From the NCBI GenBank assembly GCA_964621525.1, contig CAZUMS010000001.1, positions 227,514 to 291,513 of the forward strand: 64,000 bases of DNA, in the 5' to 3' direction. Below are positions 40,961 to 49,143 of the stretch, in pieces. The stretch's first letter is position 1; every line of letters begins with the position of its first letter. The notes under the pieces were generated by a model, which worked only from the letters and a program-made list of their open reading frames with translations, ran no database searches and was not told the origin of the DNA. The translations under genes and the position numbers were made by a program. Origin of the DNA: CAZMGV01 sp964621525 [NCBI: uncultured bacterium] (GTDB lineage: Bacteria; JAGRBM01).

Positions 40961-42166
40961 TCAGAAACCAAGCAGGACCTTCCGGTAAAGGGAAATCTTA
41001 ATCCGGTCCCCATTGCCGATCAGGATATCGGCAAATTCGTTGCGTATGCCCTCGTCCCGGATCGCGAGCCGCATGCTGCGTTCGACCAGCCTCGGGTAGC
41101 GGAAAAGCTGCTGCATCCGGGTCCCGACCCTCAGGGTATGCCCGAATCGCCGGTCGCACTCGGCTGCATAAGGTTTGAGGGATACGGCCGAGAATTCCCG
41201 ATTCCCCGCCTTCCAGATTCCGAGGATCACTTGCGACGCGGCTTCCCCGGACTCCAGTGCATATTCGATCCCCTCCCCGGTGAGTGGATGAATAAAGCCT
41301 GCGGCATCTCCGGCGAACAGCACCCGGTCAGCCGCCAGCTCCCCGATGTAGGAACCGAACGGAAGGTAGTGCCCCCGGGGTTTTCCTTCCATCTTCGCGT
41401 CCCGGAGTTCATTCCGCATGTTCGGGTTCTCGTTCACAAAAAGGTCGAAAAGCTGCGGCAGGGTTTTCCCCGACTTGTGCAGATCGTCGGCCCGGATACC
41501 GAGCCCCACGTTCGCCTTCCCACCTTCGAGCGGAAACAGCCAGCCGTAGGCCGGGAGCAGGTGCCGGTCCCAGCAGATCTCGAAGGCATTGGGAGAGTCC
41601 GCCTTCACGCCCGAGTAGTAGGCCCGGATCGCCCAGGCTCCGTGCCGGTCGGCCCGTTCGTGAAGCTTCAGCTTGCGGCGGATCAGCGAGTTAGCCCCGT
41701 CGGCGGCAATGACCATCTGCGCACGGAACGAATTTCCGCTTGCAGCCTCGCAGACGATCGCATCCGGCTCCCGCCGAACTGCGACGATCTGCTCGTTCTC
41801 GACCAGTTCGGCTCCGGCCTCGAGTGCGTTCCGGACCAGCATGTGATCCAGCTCCATCCGGGGGACCACGAACCCTTTCCCGCCGAAACAGGCAGGCGGC
41901 ATATCCATGTCCGCCGTAACGCCGTAGGGCGACAGCATGCGGACCGTGCCGATCGAGCGGTAGCGGCCCTCCAGCTTTTCGTAGAGCCCGAGCCGGCGCA
42001 TCATGGCAGACGAGCGGGGAGTCAGGCCGTCACCACAGACCTTGTCCCGGGGGAATTTCGACTGTTCGACAATGAGAGCCTTGAGGCCGGCCTTGCCGAG
42101 AAAATAGCCGGCCGAAGAACCCGCCGGCCCCGCCCCCACGATCAGTACATCGGCTTCGGTCACCAT
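40961..42166 (-). CDS. Geranylgeranyl-reductase-family FAD enzyme
   Basis: A 401-aa flavoprotein. The FAD motif G-A-G-P-A-G-S-S-A at the N-terminus, D-K-V-C-G-D-G-L-T-P-R, and the second FAD motif G-D-A-A-G-F-I-H-P-L-T-G-E-G-I are diagnostic of the family, whose members saturate isoprenoid double bonds (chlorophyll, archaeal lipid or menaquinone side chains). The ATG at 42166 has AAGGGTGG seven bases upstream and is preferred over the frame to 42208. It follows the histidine phosphatase by 89 nt. No photosynthesis genes are in the window, so quinone or lipid modification is more likely. Confidence 0.88.
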   Translation of the reverse strand: MVTEADVLIVGAGPAGSSAGYFLGKAGLKALIVEQSKFPRDKVCGDGLTPRSSAMMRRLGLYEKLEGRYRSIGTVRMLSPYGVTADMDMPPACFGGKGFVVPRMELDHMLVRNALEAGAELVENEQIVAVRREPDAIVCEAASGNSFRAQMVIAADGANSLIRRKLKLHERADRHGAWAIRAYYSGVKADSPNAFEICWDRHLLPAYGWLFPLEGGKANVGLGIRADDLHKSGKTLPQLFDLFVNENPNMRNELRDAKMEGKPRGHYLPFGSYIGELAADRVLFAGDAAGFIHPLTGEGIEYALESGEAASQVILGIWKAGNREFSAVSLKPYAAECDRRFGHTLRVGTRMQQLFRYPRLVERSMRLAIRDEGIRNEFADILIGNGDRIKISLYRKVLLGF

Positions 42167-42255
42167 CCGGCGGCCACCCTTCGGTCGATCCGGCGCCCTG
42201 TCCGGCACGCTGTTTCAGCAGCCACCGGGACTCTGGCTCCGTTTCGGGCAGTACC

Positions 42256-42957
42256 CTAACCGAGATGACGGGCCGCGGCGAATTCCCGAAGCACCAGGGC
42301 GCCATCGGGTTTCACATCGGTAATGGTGATCGAACCGTTCCGGACGTAGCGGGAAACCCGGATTTTCGGCCCCGCAGAACAGAAACGGTCCGCCAGGTAA
42401 GTAATGACATAACCGTGACAAAAGACTGCGACTTCGTCTCCCGGGACATGTGCTTTCCTGATCGCCTCCACAGCCCGCGAAAGCCGCTCATGGAATTCGG
42501 CAGGAGTTTCACCGCCGCGGGAGCGCCCCCGCTCCCAGCGGAAATACATGGCCGGGATGAGACTGCCCCCAAGAACGACGGTTTTTGCCCGTCGGGGAAC
42601 TGCCGGCAGGGATGAAACCGTCCGGATGAACTTCCAGAGGAAATCGTCTTCGGAAAGCCGTCCGGGACGGACCTCGCGCAAGTCATGGGTCTCGGTAATG
42701 CTGTGGCCTGTGATACCTGCCAGTGCATCTGCCGTCTGTCTGGCCCGGATCATCGATGACGACCAGATGGATTTGATCGGATGGCGGGACAGTTCCCGGG
42801 CGGCCGCGACGGCTTCGCGCCGTCCCTTGTCGGACAATGGTCCTTCCAGTTGCTGGTCCAGAAGCTGGTTCAGGATATTCCGGTCCGGAGTTCCGCGAAA
42901 CTGGTCGCGGATCCTGGCCGTTTCCATTTCTCCGTGCCGGATCCAGTAAATGCGCAT
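42256..42957 (-). CDS. Histidine phosphatase superfamily protein
   Basis: A 233-aa protein with the R7-H8-G9-E10 phosphohistidine motif, S-S-M-I-R-A-R-Q-T-A for the second arginine, and the distal F-C-H-G-Y motif with the second catalytic histidine. All core residues of the branch-1 fold are present. Members dephosphorylate sugars, nucleotides or phosphoproteins such as phosphohistidine (SixA). Its position 5 nt after a hybrid kinase gene hints at a phosphorelay role, but that is inference; a metabolic phosphatase is equally possible. Confidence 0.85.
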   Translation of the reverse strand: MRIYWIRHGEMETARIRDQFRGTPDRNILNQLLDQQLEGPLSDKGRREAVAAARELSRHPIKSIWSSSMIRARQTADALAGITGHSITETHDLREVRPGRLSEDDFLWKFIRTVSSLPAVPRRAKTVVLGGSLIPAMYFRWERGRSRGGETPAEFHERLSRAVEAIRKAHVPGDEVAVFCHGYVITYLADRFCSAGPKIRVSRYVRNGSITITDVKPDGALVLREFAAARHLG

Positions 42958-42962
42958 GAGAC

Positions 42963-44579
42963 TCAGAGGGCTACCGGCCAGATGACGTGAAAACTCGATC
43001 CCCGGCCCGGCTCGCTTTCGACCCAGACCTGTCCGCCGTGAGCCTCGGCGATCATGCGAACCAGGGCAAGTCCCATTCCCATGCCGCCGTACCGGCGGGT
43101 CAGGGAGCCATCGACCTGGTAAAACCGGTCGAAGATCTTTTTCTGGTGTTCCGGCGCGATGCCGATGCCTTCGTCCCCGACGATCAGGTGTGCCCAGGTC
43201 GTATCCGCCGTCACTGGGCCGGACATCAGGTTGCCGTAACGATTCAGGAGTTCCGGTCCTCCGATCGAACCCAGCTTGAGGAAGATCCGCTTGCCCTGGG
43301 GGGTAAATTTCACCGAATTCTGGAGCAGGTTAAACACAAGCTGCGAGAGCCGCTGCCGGTCTCCAGTAAGGACCGGAGGCGCTCCCGAGGGATCAAAGGC
43401 GATCTCCAGTCCCTTTTCCTTTGCCATGGGTTCCGCCTGGTGACGGATTTCCTCGATCCACAGGCCTGTGTCGAAAGGCTTGCGGCTGATCTCGGTTTTC
43501 CCGGAAGCCAGCTTCGTGAAATCCAGCAGCCGGTCGATCAGTTCCGCCAGCTTTTTGGACGACCTGTCGATGGCGTTCAGCGCTTCCTTCTGCTGGGAAG
43601 TCAGGCTGCCCATTTCCTCGGTCAGCAGCATCTCGAGATATCCGTTGATCGGCGTCAGCGGCGTACGTAGCTCGTGCGAGATGTTCTGCAGGAATTCGCC
43701 CTTGAGACGGTCCAGCTCACGGAGTTCTTCGTTGGCCTGTCCCAGCTCCCTGAGCTTGCCTTCGAGCTGCTGGACGACATTGGAGGAGAACTCCCGGAGG
43801 AACCACCGCTCCGCCTCGACATTTTCCACCTTCTCCCGCTTGCCCGAGAGGAATGCCTTCACCTGTTCCGGGAACTGGACCACGTCGATGGGCTTTTCGA
43901 TATAACCGTCGCAGCCCGCGATCAGCGTACGTTCCTTGTCGCCGGCCATGACGTTCGCCGTCACGGCAACGACGGGCGTGTTGCGGAGCGATTCGATATT
44001 CTTGAGCCGCGTCGCGAGCGCGTAGCCATCCATCTCCGGCAGGTTGATGTCGAGCAGAATCAGGTCCGGCTGGCTGTCCGAGGCAAGCTCAAGCCCCTCA
44101 AGGCCGCTCTGGGCCGCCAGCATTTCAAACCCCTGCCGTTCCAGGATGCGGCGTACGAGCAGGAGATTTTCCGGATTGTCCTCAATGTAAAGCACGCGGG
44201 GAGGCCGTTCCGTCTTCAGCGGGGAAGAAACTGTTTCCAGGATTTTTTCCGGCTGAATCGGCTTCGACATGATCCGGTGAACACCGAGCTGCTCCAGCCG
44301 GCTCCGCACGGCGCCATCGACAAAGGCACTGATCACCACGATCTTCGATGCAGGGTCGATCTGACGGAGCGCTTCCGTGGCCTGGATGCCGTCGAGACGC
44401 GGCATCCGGATATCCATCAGCACCCAGTCGAACCGCTGGGTTGTGGCGATTTCCGTCGCAATGAGACCGTCGGCCGCTTCCACGACGTGATGACCCGCCC
44501 GCCGCAGGATTTCTCCCACGGCCAGCCGGTGCACGGCCTCATCGTCAACGACGAGAATATTCACGTCCTGCAGCCCCAT
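42963..44579 (-). CDS. Hybrid kinase with two N-terminal receivers (REC-REC-HisKA-HATPase)
   Basis: A 538-aa soluble protein. REC1 spans about 1-120 (phospho-site D56) and REC2 about 127-245 (D177). A coiled-coil link with E-L-x-E-L-D-R-L-K follows, then HisKA with H302 in I-S-H-E-L-R-T-P-L and HATPase_c with G-D-E-G-I-G-I and G-M-G-L-A-L. Two receivers ahead of the kinase suggest it is driven by an upstream phospho-donor, not a sensor domain. It lies between the CheB gene (46 nt upstream) and the histidine phosphatase (5 nt downstream). No DNA-binding output is present. Confidence 0.92.
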   Translation of the reverse strand: MGLQDVNILVVDDEAVHRLAVGEILRRAGHHVVEAADGLIATEIATTQRFDWVLMDIRMPRLDGIQATEALRQIDPASKIVVISAFVDGAVRSRLEQLGVHRIMSKPIQPEKILETVSSPLKTERPPRVLYIEDNPENLLLVRRILERQGFEMLAAQSGLEGLELASDSQPDLILLDINLPEMDGYALATRLKNIESLRNTPVVAVTANVMAGDKERTLIAGCDGYIEKPIDVVQFPEQVKAFLSGKREKVENVEAERWFLREFSSNVVQQLEGKLRELGQANEELRELDRLKGEFLQNISHELRTPLTPINGYLEMLLTEEMGSLTSQQKEALNAIDRSSKKLAELIDRLLDFTKLASGKTEISRKPFDTGLWIEEIRHQAEPMAKEKGLEIAFDPSGAPPVLTGDRQRLSQLVFNLLQNSVKFTPQGKRIFLKLGSIGGPELLNRYGNLMSGPVTADTTWAHLIVGDEGIGIAPEHQKKIFDRFYQVDGSLTRRYGGMGMGLALVRMIAEAHGGQVWVESEPGRGSSFHVIWPVAL

Positions 44580-44625
44580 ACGGCTTTATCCTGCCGCACC
44601 CAGTATTGACGATTCGCGCGATTCA

Positions 44626-45219
44626 TCAAACACGGCCCCTTCCGAGAATCCAGCCCTCGATGGCCGCCGCCAGCATCGTTCCGTCAAGGACCCGGTCCGC
44701 ATAATTGCTGCAATCCTTGGGCATTCCCCCGCAGACCGCCGTCTCGGGGTTCTCGATGAATACCGTCCCGCCCGCTTCCTTGATCGCCCGGCATCCGTCC
44801 ACGCCATCTGTGTACGATCCCGGCGATATGCCGGAAATAACGATTCCCAGCACATTGCGCCCGAACCGCAGTGCCGCGGACTTGAACATGGGATCGATGG
44901 CGGGGGCGAAGCGGTCTTCGGGCAGAGGCGGCTCGATCTTGAACTTGGGCGTCTCGCCGGGCAGCCGGATCGTCGCCCGGTACCCGCCGGGGGCCACATA
45001 GGCCATACCCTGAACCAGCGGCTCGTTCTGCTGAAGCTCCACGACATGGCCGCTGTAGATCCGGTCAAGTCCGCGGGCGAAGCCCCAGGTGAATTTCGGC
45101 GGCATGTGCTGGACGATGATAAGCGGGCACTCGAGGGGCGACTTGAGCGCGCCCAGCAGGGTCCGGAGTGTCTGCGGACCGCCGGTCGAAGAGCCGATAA
45201 GGATCGACAGTTCCTTCAC
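44626..45219 (-). CDS. Stand-alone CheB methylesterase domain
   Basis: A 197-aa protein consisting only of the CheB esterase/amidase domain; the usual N-terminal receiver is missing. The nucleophile S11 (G-S-S-T-G-G), H38 (V-Q-H-M-P) and D138 (T-D-G-V-D-G) of the triad are present. The loop before the Asp is about 4 residues longer than the common G-M-G-x-D-G form. CheB removes methyl groups from receptor glutamates. The GTG overlaps the stop of the REC-kinase gene (GTGA), so the missing receiver may be supplied in trans by that protein. No CheR methyltransferase is in the window. Confidence 0.9.
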   Translation of the reverse strand: MKELSILIGSSTGGPQTLRTLLGALKSPLECPLIIVQHMPPKFTWGFARGLDRIYSGHVVELQQNEPLVQGMAYVAPGGYRATIRLPGETPKFKIEPPLPEDRFAPAIDPMFKSAALRFGRNVLGIVISGISPGSYTDGVDGCRAIKEAGGTVFIENPETAVCGGMPKDCSNYADRVLDGTMLAAAIEGWILGRGRV

Positions 45220-46460
45220 GGCTTCACCGCCTCTGCGGGACTATCCAGCCTCTGCATCCGGATACAGAATTCCGTGAAACTGTTGCCGGGGTCATCCAGC
45301 CGGGCCGGCTGGCTTCGTACCGTCAGCTCCCAGTTGTTTCTGTCGGCAAGCTGCTTGCACACGGCGAGCCCGAGCCCCGTGCCCTTGCCTCCCTTGGTGG
45401 AAAAGAACGGCTGAAACAGTTTTTCCTGATGCTCCGGCTCTATACCCGTACCGGTATCCCGGACGATCAGCACCACATGATCCATCGACGGCGCCAGCCG
45501 GACGCTCACCTCGCCGCCCTCCTCGGTCGCCTCGAACGCGTTCCGCATCAGGTTCAGAAATACCTGGGCCAGATGATGGGGATCGGAACTGACCCAAACC
45601 GGCTCCCCGGGAATATTCAGGCCGAGAGCCACCGGCCGATCCGGAAAGCCCGGCCTCAGGCGGTCAATCTCCTGATTCAGCCACTGGCCGATATCGAACC
45701 GTTCCGTGCGGGGAGTCTCCGGACGGGCGAAATCGAGAAGCTGGGTACAGAGCCGTTCAAGGCGGGTCACCTGCTCCCGGATCAGTTCGGCAAACTTTGG
45801 ACTTTTTCCGGCAGCCGTCAGATCGGAGCCCACGAGGCCGGCAAGCCCCGAGATCGACGAAAGCGGGTTGCGGAACTCATGAACGATACCCGCTGCCATC
45901 TCGCCCAGGGCGCTTCTCGTACGGGCCTCGACCAGCTTGTCCTGAAGCCCCGACAGTTCCGCGTTCTTGGCCTTCAGTTCTGAAATGTTGGTGTAAAGCC
46001 GGTCCACGAGGTCGCCGCCGATACGGCGCAGATGGTCCACCTGTTCCGGTGTCACGGGCTCCGGTGTCCGCACAGTACCGCTGCCAGGCAGGTAACTCGC
46101 AAGCTGGGACCCGATGGTGAGCACGTCGATCGGCTTCGTCAGGTAGCCGTCGCAGCCGGCTGCGAGGGCTTCGGCACGGGCCGTGGGGTCGTCATAGGCG
46201 GTAATGGCGACGATGGGGACCTTCTGCATCCGGGGCATGGACCGGATCCTCAGCGCGAGGTCCTTTCCCTGAAGATCGGGAAGCCGCAGGTCTGTGACGA
46301 TGATATCGGGTTCGAAACTGGCGAGCGTTTCGAGGGCGGCCCCGGCATCCGCCGCCGTGCGGACTTCTGCCTGCTCCCGGCGCATGACCCGCTCGATGAG
46401 CTGGAGATTCGCCGGCTCGTCATCGACGCAGAAGACCTTTTTCCCCTGAAGCCCCGCCAC
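45216..46460 (-). CDS. Histidine kinase with N-terminal receiver (REC-HisKA-HATPase)
   Basis: A 414-aa soluble kinase. The receiver spans about 7-125 with D57 and K109, a coiled-coil follows at about 155-185, and HisKA has H194 in V-H-E-F-R-N-P-L (NtrB-like). HATPase_c carries D-T-G-T-G-I, F-F-S-T-K-G-G-K-G-T-G and G-L-G-L-A. It is coupled to cheB by a GTGA overlap and starts 18 nt after the ClpX-like gene, so all three are probably one transcript. The arrangement suggests it controls, or is controlled by, the CheB protein. The signal is unknown. Confidence 0.92.
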   Translation of the reverse strand: MAGLQGKKVFCVDDEPANLQLIERVMRREQAEVRTAADAGAALETLASFEPDIIVTDLRLPDLQGKDLALRIRSMPRMQKVPIVAITAYDDPTARAEALAAGCDGYLTKPIDVLTIGSQLASYLPGSGTVRTPEPVTPEQVDHLRRIGGDLVDRLYTNISELKAKNAELSGLQDKLVEARTRSALGEMAAGIVHEFRNPLSSISGLAGLVGSDLTAAGKSPKFAELIREQVTRLERLCTQLLDFARPETPRTERFDIGQWLNQEIDRLRPGFPDRPVALGLNIPGEPVWVSSDPHHLAQVFLNLMRNAFEATEEGGEVSVRLAPSMDHVVLIVRDTGTGIEPEHQEKLFQPFFSTKGGKGTGLGLAVCKQLADRNNWELTVRSQPARLDDPGNSFTEFCIRMQRLDSPAEAVKP

Positions 46461-46478
46461 CTTGAAACTCTCCCGGTC

Positions 46479-47588
46479 TTACGGTTTCGCCGCCGGCTTA
46501 TCGGAACCTGGAGCCGCCAGATCCTGAATCCGCCGGCGAACCCAGTCACCGGCGATCTGCACCGTCTCACCTGCCCGTTCCGGTGCCTCGAAAAGGATAT
46601 CCCGGAACAGTTCCTCCATGATCGACCGCAATCCCCGGGCCCCGGTCTTCTGCTCGATTGCGTGGTCCACCAGTGCACCTACCGCGTCTTCCCGCACGTC
46701 GAGTGTCACCCCATCCATGGCCAGGAGCTGAATGTATTCCTTCAGCACCGAATCCGGCGGCCGCAGGACGATCTCCATCATCTCGGTGCGGCTCAGGCTG
46801 TCCAGTTCCACCAGCACGGGAAGCCGCCCCAGAAGTTCAGGGATCAGGCCGTAGTTCGACAGCTCCCGGGTCGTGACCTTCTTGCGCTTCAGGGGGCCCT
46901 GCGCCACGTCTTCGGCAGTTCCGAAACCGATGGCCTTCTGCTCGTAATCGGGCCGCAAGTCGCTGAATGCCCCCGCGCAGATGAACAGGATATGGGTCGT
47001 GTCGACCTCTACGAAATCGTGGCGGTTCCAGTGCTGCGTCACGTTCATCGGCACGAACATCCGCTGCCCTTCGAGCATCTTAAGCAAGGCCTGTTGCACG
47101 CCTTCGCCGCCGATGTCCCTGGACCCCGCACCGGTCCGCATGTTGCCTGTGCGGCGGGCGATCTTGTCGATCTCATCGATGAAGATGATCCCCCGCTGGG
47201 TCTCCTGCACGTTGCCGCCGGTCTTGAACAGCAGCTCGGCGATCATCACCTCGACGTCTTTCCCGTAATAACCGGCTTCCGTATATTCCGTGGCATCGCA
47301 GACGGTGAACGGCACGTCGAGAATCTCGGCCAGATTCCGGGCGATGTGGGTCTTCCCGCAGCCCGTGGGACCGATCATCAGGATGTTGGACTTGCGAATC
47401 GGCACCTCACCCCGCCGGTCCGCATGGAAGAGCCGCTTGTAATGATTGTAGGCGGCCGTCGCGACGACCTTTTTCGCCGTCCCCTGCCCGATCACGAACT
47501 TGTCCAGATGCTCATAGATCTGCCGCGGCGTGAGCTGGGCAGGCTGCCGGGGCGGCGGACTGGGCCGGGTAGGTGACGAAGGAGGCAT
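46479..47588 (-). CDS. ClpX-like AAA+ unfoldase lacking the zinc-binding domain
   Basis: A 369-aa ClpX homologue. It keeps Walker A G-P-T-G-C-G-K-T (73-80), Walker B F-I-D-E-I-D-K, the pore loop (G-Y-Y-G at 106-109 in place of G-Y-V-G), G-E-G-V-Q-Q-A-L-L-K, the ClpP-docking I-G-F-G (220-223) and sensor-2 G-A-R-G-L-R. The four-cysteine N-terminal domain that binds adaptors in true ClpX is replaced by a Pro-rich stretch of about 18 residues. It may therefore still dock on ClpP but must recognise substrates differently. clpP, tig and lon are not near, so this is probably a second copy tied to the kinase/CheB operon. Confidence 0.9.
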   Translation of the reverse strand: MPPSSPTRPSPPPRQPAQLTPRQIYEHLDKFVIGQGTAKKVVATAAYNHYKRLFHADRRGEVPIRKSNILMIGPTGCGKTHIARNLAEILDVPFTVCDATEYTEAGYYGKDVEVMIAELLFKTGGNVQETQRGIIFIDEIDKIARRTGNMRTGAGSRDIGGEGVQQALLKMLEGQRMFVPMNVTQHWNRHDFVEVDTTHILFICAGAFSDLRPDYEQKAIGFGTAEDVAQGPLKRKKVTTRELSNYGLIPELLGRLPVLVELDSLSRTEMMEIVLRPPDSVLKEYIQLLAMDGVTLDVREDAVGALVDHAIEQKTGARGLRSIMEELFRDILFEAPERAGETVQIAGDWVRRRIQDLAAPGSDKPAAKP

Positions 47589-47666
47589 CTCGGGGAAGAT
47601 TCTATCCCCGCCAGAAGGGTCTGACTACGGCCTCCCAATATTGATACAGGACAGGGGTTGACGGGG

Positions 47667-48410
47667 CTACTTCTTCCACCCGCCTTTGGCTCCCGAGACC
47701 ATGCCGAAGGGGCCGACGGGCCAGTTGTATCCGAGGGTCATGACCTTATCGACGTCGGCAGGCGTGGCAATTCCTTCGGCGACAACTTTCTGGGCTTCCT
47801 GGATCATGGCGAAATAGATACGGTTGGCGACAAAGCCGTACTTGCCGGGCGCGTCCTTCACCCGGATCGACTGCTTGCCGATCTTTTCGATCAGGGCCGT
47901 GCAGATATCGAAAACCGCCGGTGAAGTCTCCGGCTGGTGAATGAGCTCGACCACCTTCATCACCGGAACCGGCGAGAAGAAGTGCATGCCAAGAAACCGG
48001 TCCCGGCGCTTGACGCTCTGGGCCAGTTCCGTGATGGAAAACCCGCTCGTGTTCGAGGCGAAGATCGCCCCGGGCTTCACGAGGGCATCCAGTTCGGCAA
48101 AGACCTTTTCCTTGAGCGGCTTCTGTTCCGGAACAGCTTCGATAATTAGGTCCGCGTCTTTCAGCGCTCCGAGATCCAGCGTAAACGTCACCCGGTTCTT
48201 CGCCCGCTTCGCTTCGTCCGGGGAGAGCTTGCCCCGTTCCACGGCACGGTCGAGTCCGTAGCGGCCCGACGAAAGTTCCTGCTCCGACTTCAGACGGAAC
48301 TTTTCCTCGATCTCACGAACCACGACTTCGGTGCCCGCAAGCGCAAACACCTGCGCGATCCCGGAACCCATGACTCCGCCGCCGACAATGCCGATTTTCT
48401 CGATTTCCAT
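47667..48410 (-). CDS. 3-hydroxyacyl-CoA dehydrogenase family protein (short form)
   Basis: A 247-aa NAD-dependent dehydrogenase. It has the Rossmann motif G-G-G-V-M-G-S-G-I-A-Q, the S-N-T-S-G-F-S-I-T-E-L segment, the catalytic H-F-F-S-P-V-P-V-M with downstream E-L-I, and P-G-K-Y-G-F-V-A-N-R-I opening the C-terminal helical domain. Typical enzymes have 280-290 residues; here the second domain ends early at W-P-V-G-P-F-G-M-V-S-G-A-K-G-G-W-K-K. The TAG at the end is clean, so this is a natural short form or a truncation. It would oxidise 3-hydroxyacyl-CoA. It lies 78 nt before the ClpX-like gene. Confidence 0.85.
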   Translation of the reverse strand: MEIEKIGIVGGGVMGSGIAQVFALAGTEVVVREIEEKFRLKSEQELSSGRYGLDRAVERGKLSPDEAKRAKNRVTFTLDLGALKDADLIIEAVPEQKPLKEKVFAELDALVKPGAIFASNTSGFSITELAQSVKRRDRFLGMHFFSPVPVMKVVELIHQPETSPAVFDICTALIEKIGKQSIRVKDAPGKYGFVANRIYFAMIQEAQKVVAEGIATPADVDKVMTLGYNWPVGPFGMVSGAKGGWKK

Positions 48411-48452
48411 GCTGGTTTGACCTCGTTCCGACTCGTATCATACGCCGCCGGG

Positions 48453-49052
48453 ATGCGGAAACGGCGCGACGACACCCTGCCGGAGCTGCTCAACGAGGTC
48501 CGGTCCTGCCGGATCTGCGAGGATATGCTCCCCCTGGGCCCAAGGCCCGTGCTCCGGGCCTCGGCCACTGCCCGGCTGCTGATCGTCGGTCAGGCTCCCG
48601 GCACCAGGGTCCACGCGACCGGGATCCCGTGGAACGATCCGAGCGGAGATCGTCTCCGTCAGTGGCTCGGCGTGGACCGGGATACCTTCTACGACGAAAC
48701 CCGAATCGCCATCATCCCGATGGGCTACTGCTATCCCGGCCGGGGAAAAAGCGGAGACCTGCCGCCCCGCCCCGAATGCGCCGAGCACTGGCTCCCCCGG
48801 CTCCTGCCGCTCCTGCCCGAAATCCGGCTGACGCTGCTCATCGGGCAGTATGCGCAGGCCCACTACCTGAAAGACCGGCGAAAGGACTCCCTGACGGAAA
48901 CGGTGAGGGCCTGGAAGGAATACGCCCCGGAATTCCTCCCGCTGCCGCACCCTTCCCCGCGCAACATCCGCTGGTTCAGGACGCACCCGTGGTTCGAGAA
49001 TGAGGTGGTGCCTGAGCTCCGCCGGCGGAGTGGAAAGCTTCTGAATACCTGA
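48453..49052 (+). CDS. Uracil-DNA-glycosylase-superfamily protein
   Basis: A 199-aa protein with the two superfamily motifs: I-V-G-Q-A-P-G-T (water-activating loop) and L-P-H-P-S-P-R-N (minor-groove loop). Near the N-terminus C-R-I-C-E offers a Cys pair, but the four-cysteine Fe-S arrangement of family 4 is incomplete. It probably excises uracil or another damaged base, though some relatives are catalytically different. ATG at 48453 is taken; a TTG at 48417 would add 12 residues. It is divergent from the hydroxyacyl-CoA dehydrogenase. Confidence 0.82.
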   Translation: MRKRRDDTLPELLNEVRSCRICEDMLPLGPRPVLRASATARLLIVGQAPGTRVHATGIPWNDPSGDRLRQWLGVDRDTFYDETRIAIIPMGYCYPGRGKSGDLPPRPECAEHWLPRLLPLLPEIRLTLLIGQYAQAHYLKDRRKDSLTETVRAWKEYAPEFLPLPHPSPRNIRWFRTHPWFENEVVPELRRRSGKLLNT

Positions 49053-49143
49053 CCTTGCCAACCACTCCGCCCGTACCTTAATGCCAGTCCGTGAGGGCTC
49101 CCGCTTGCGCGGCCGGCAAGGACGCGCATAAGTACCCGCCGCC

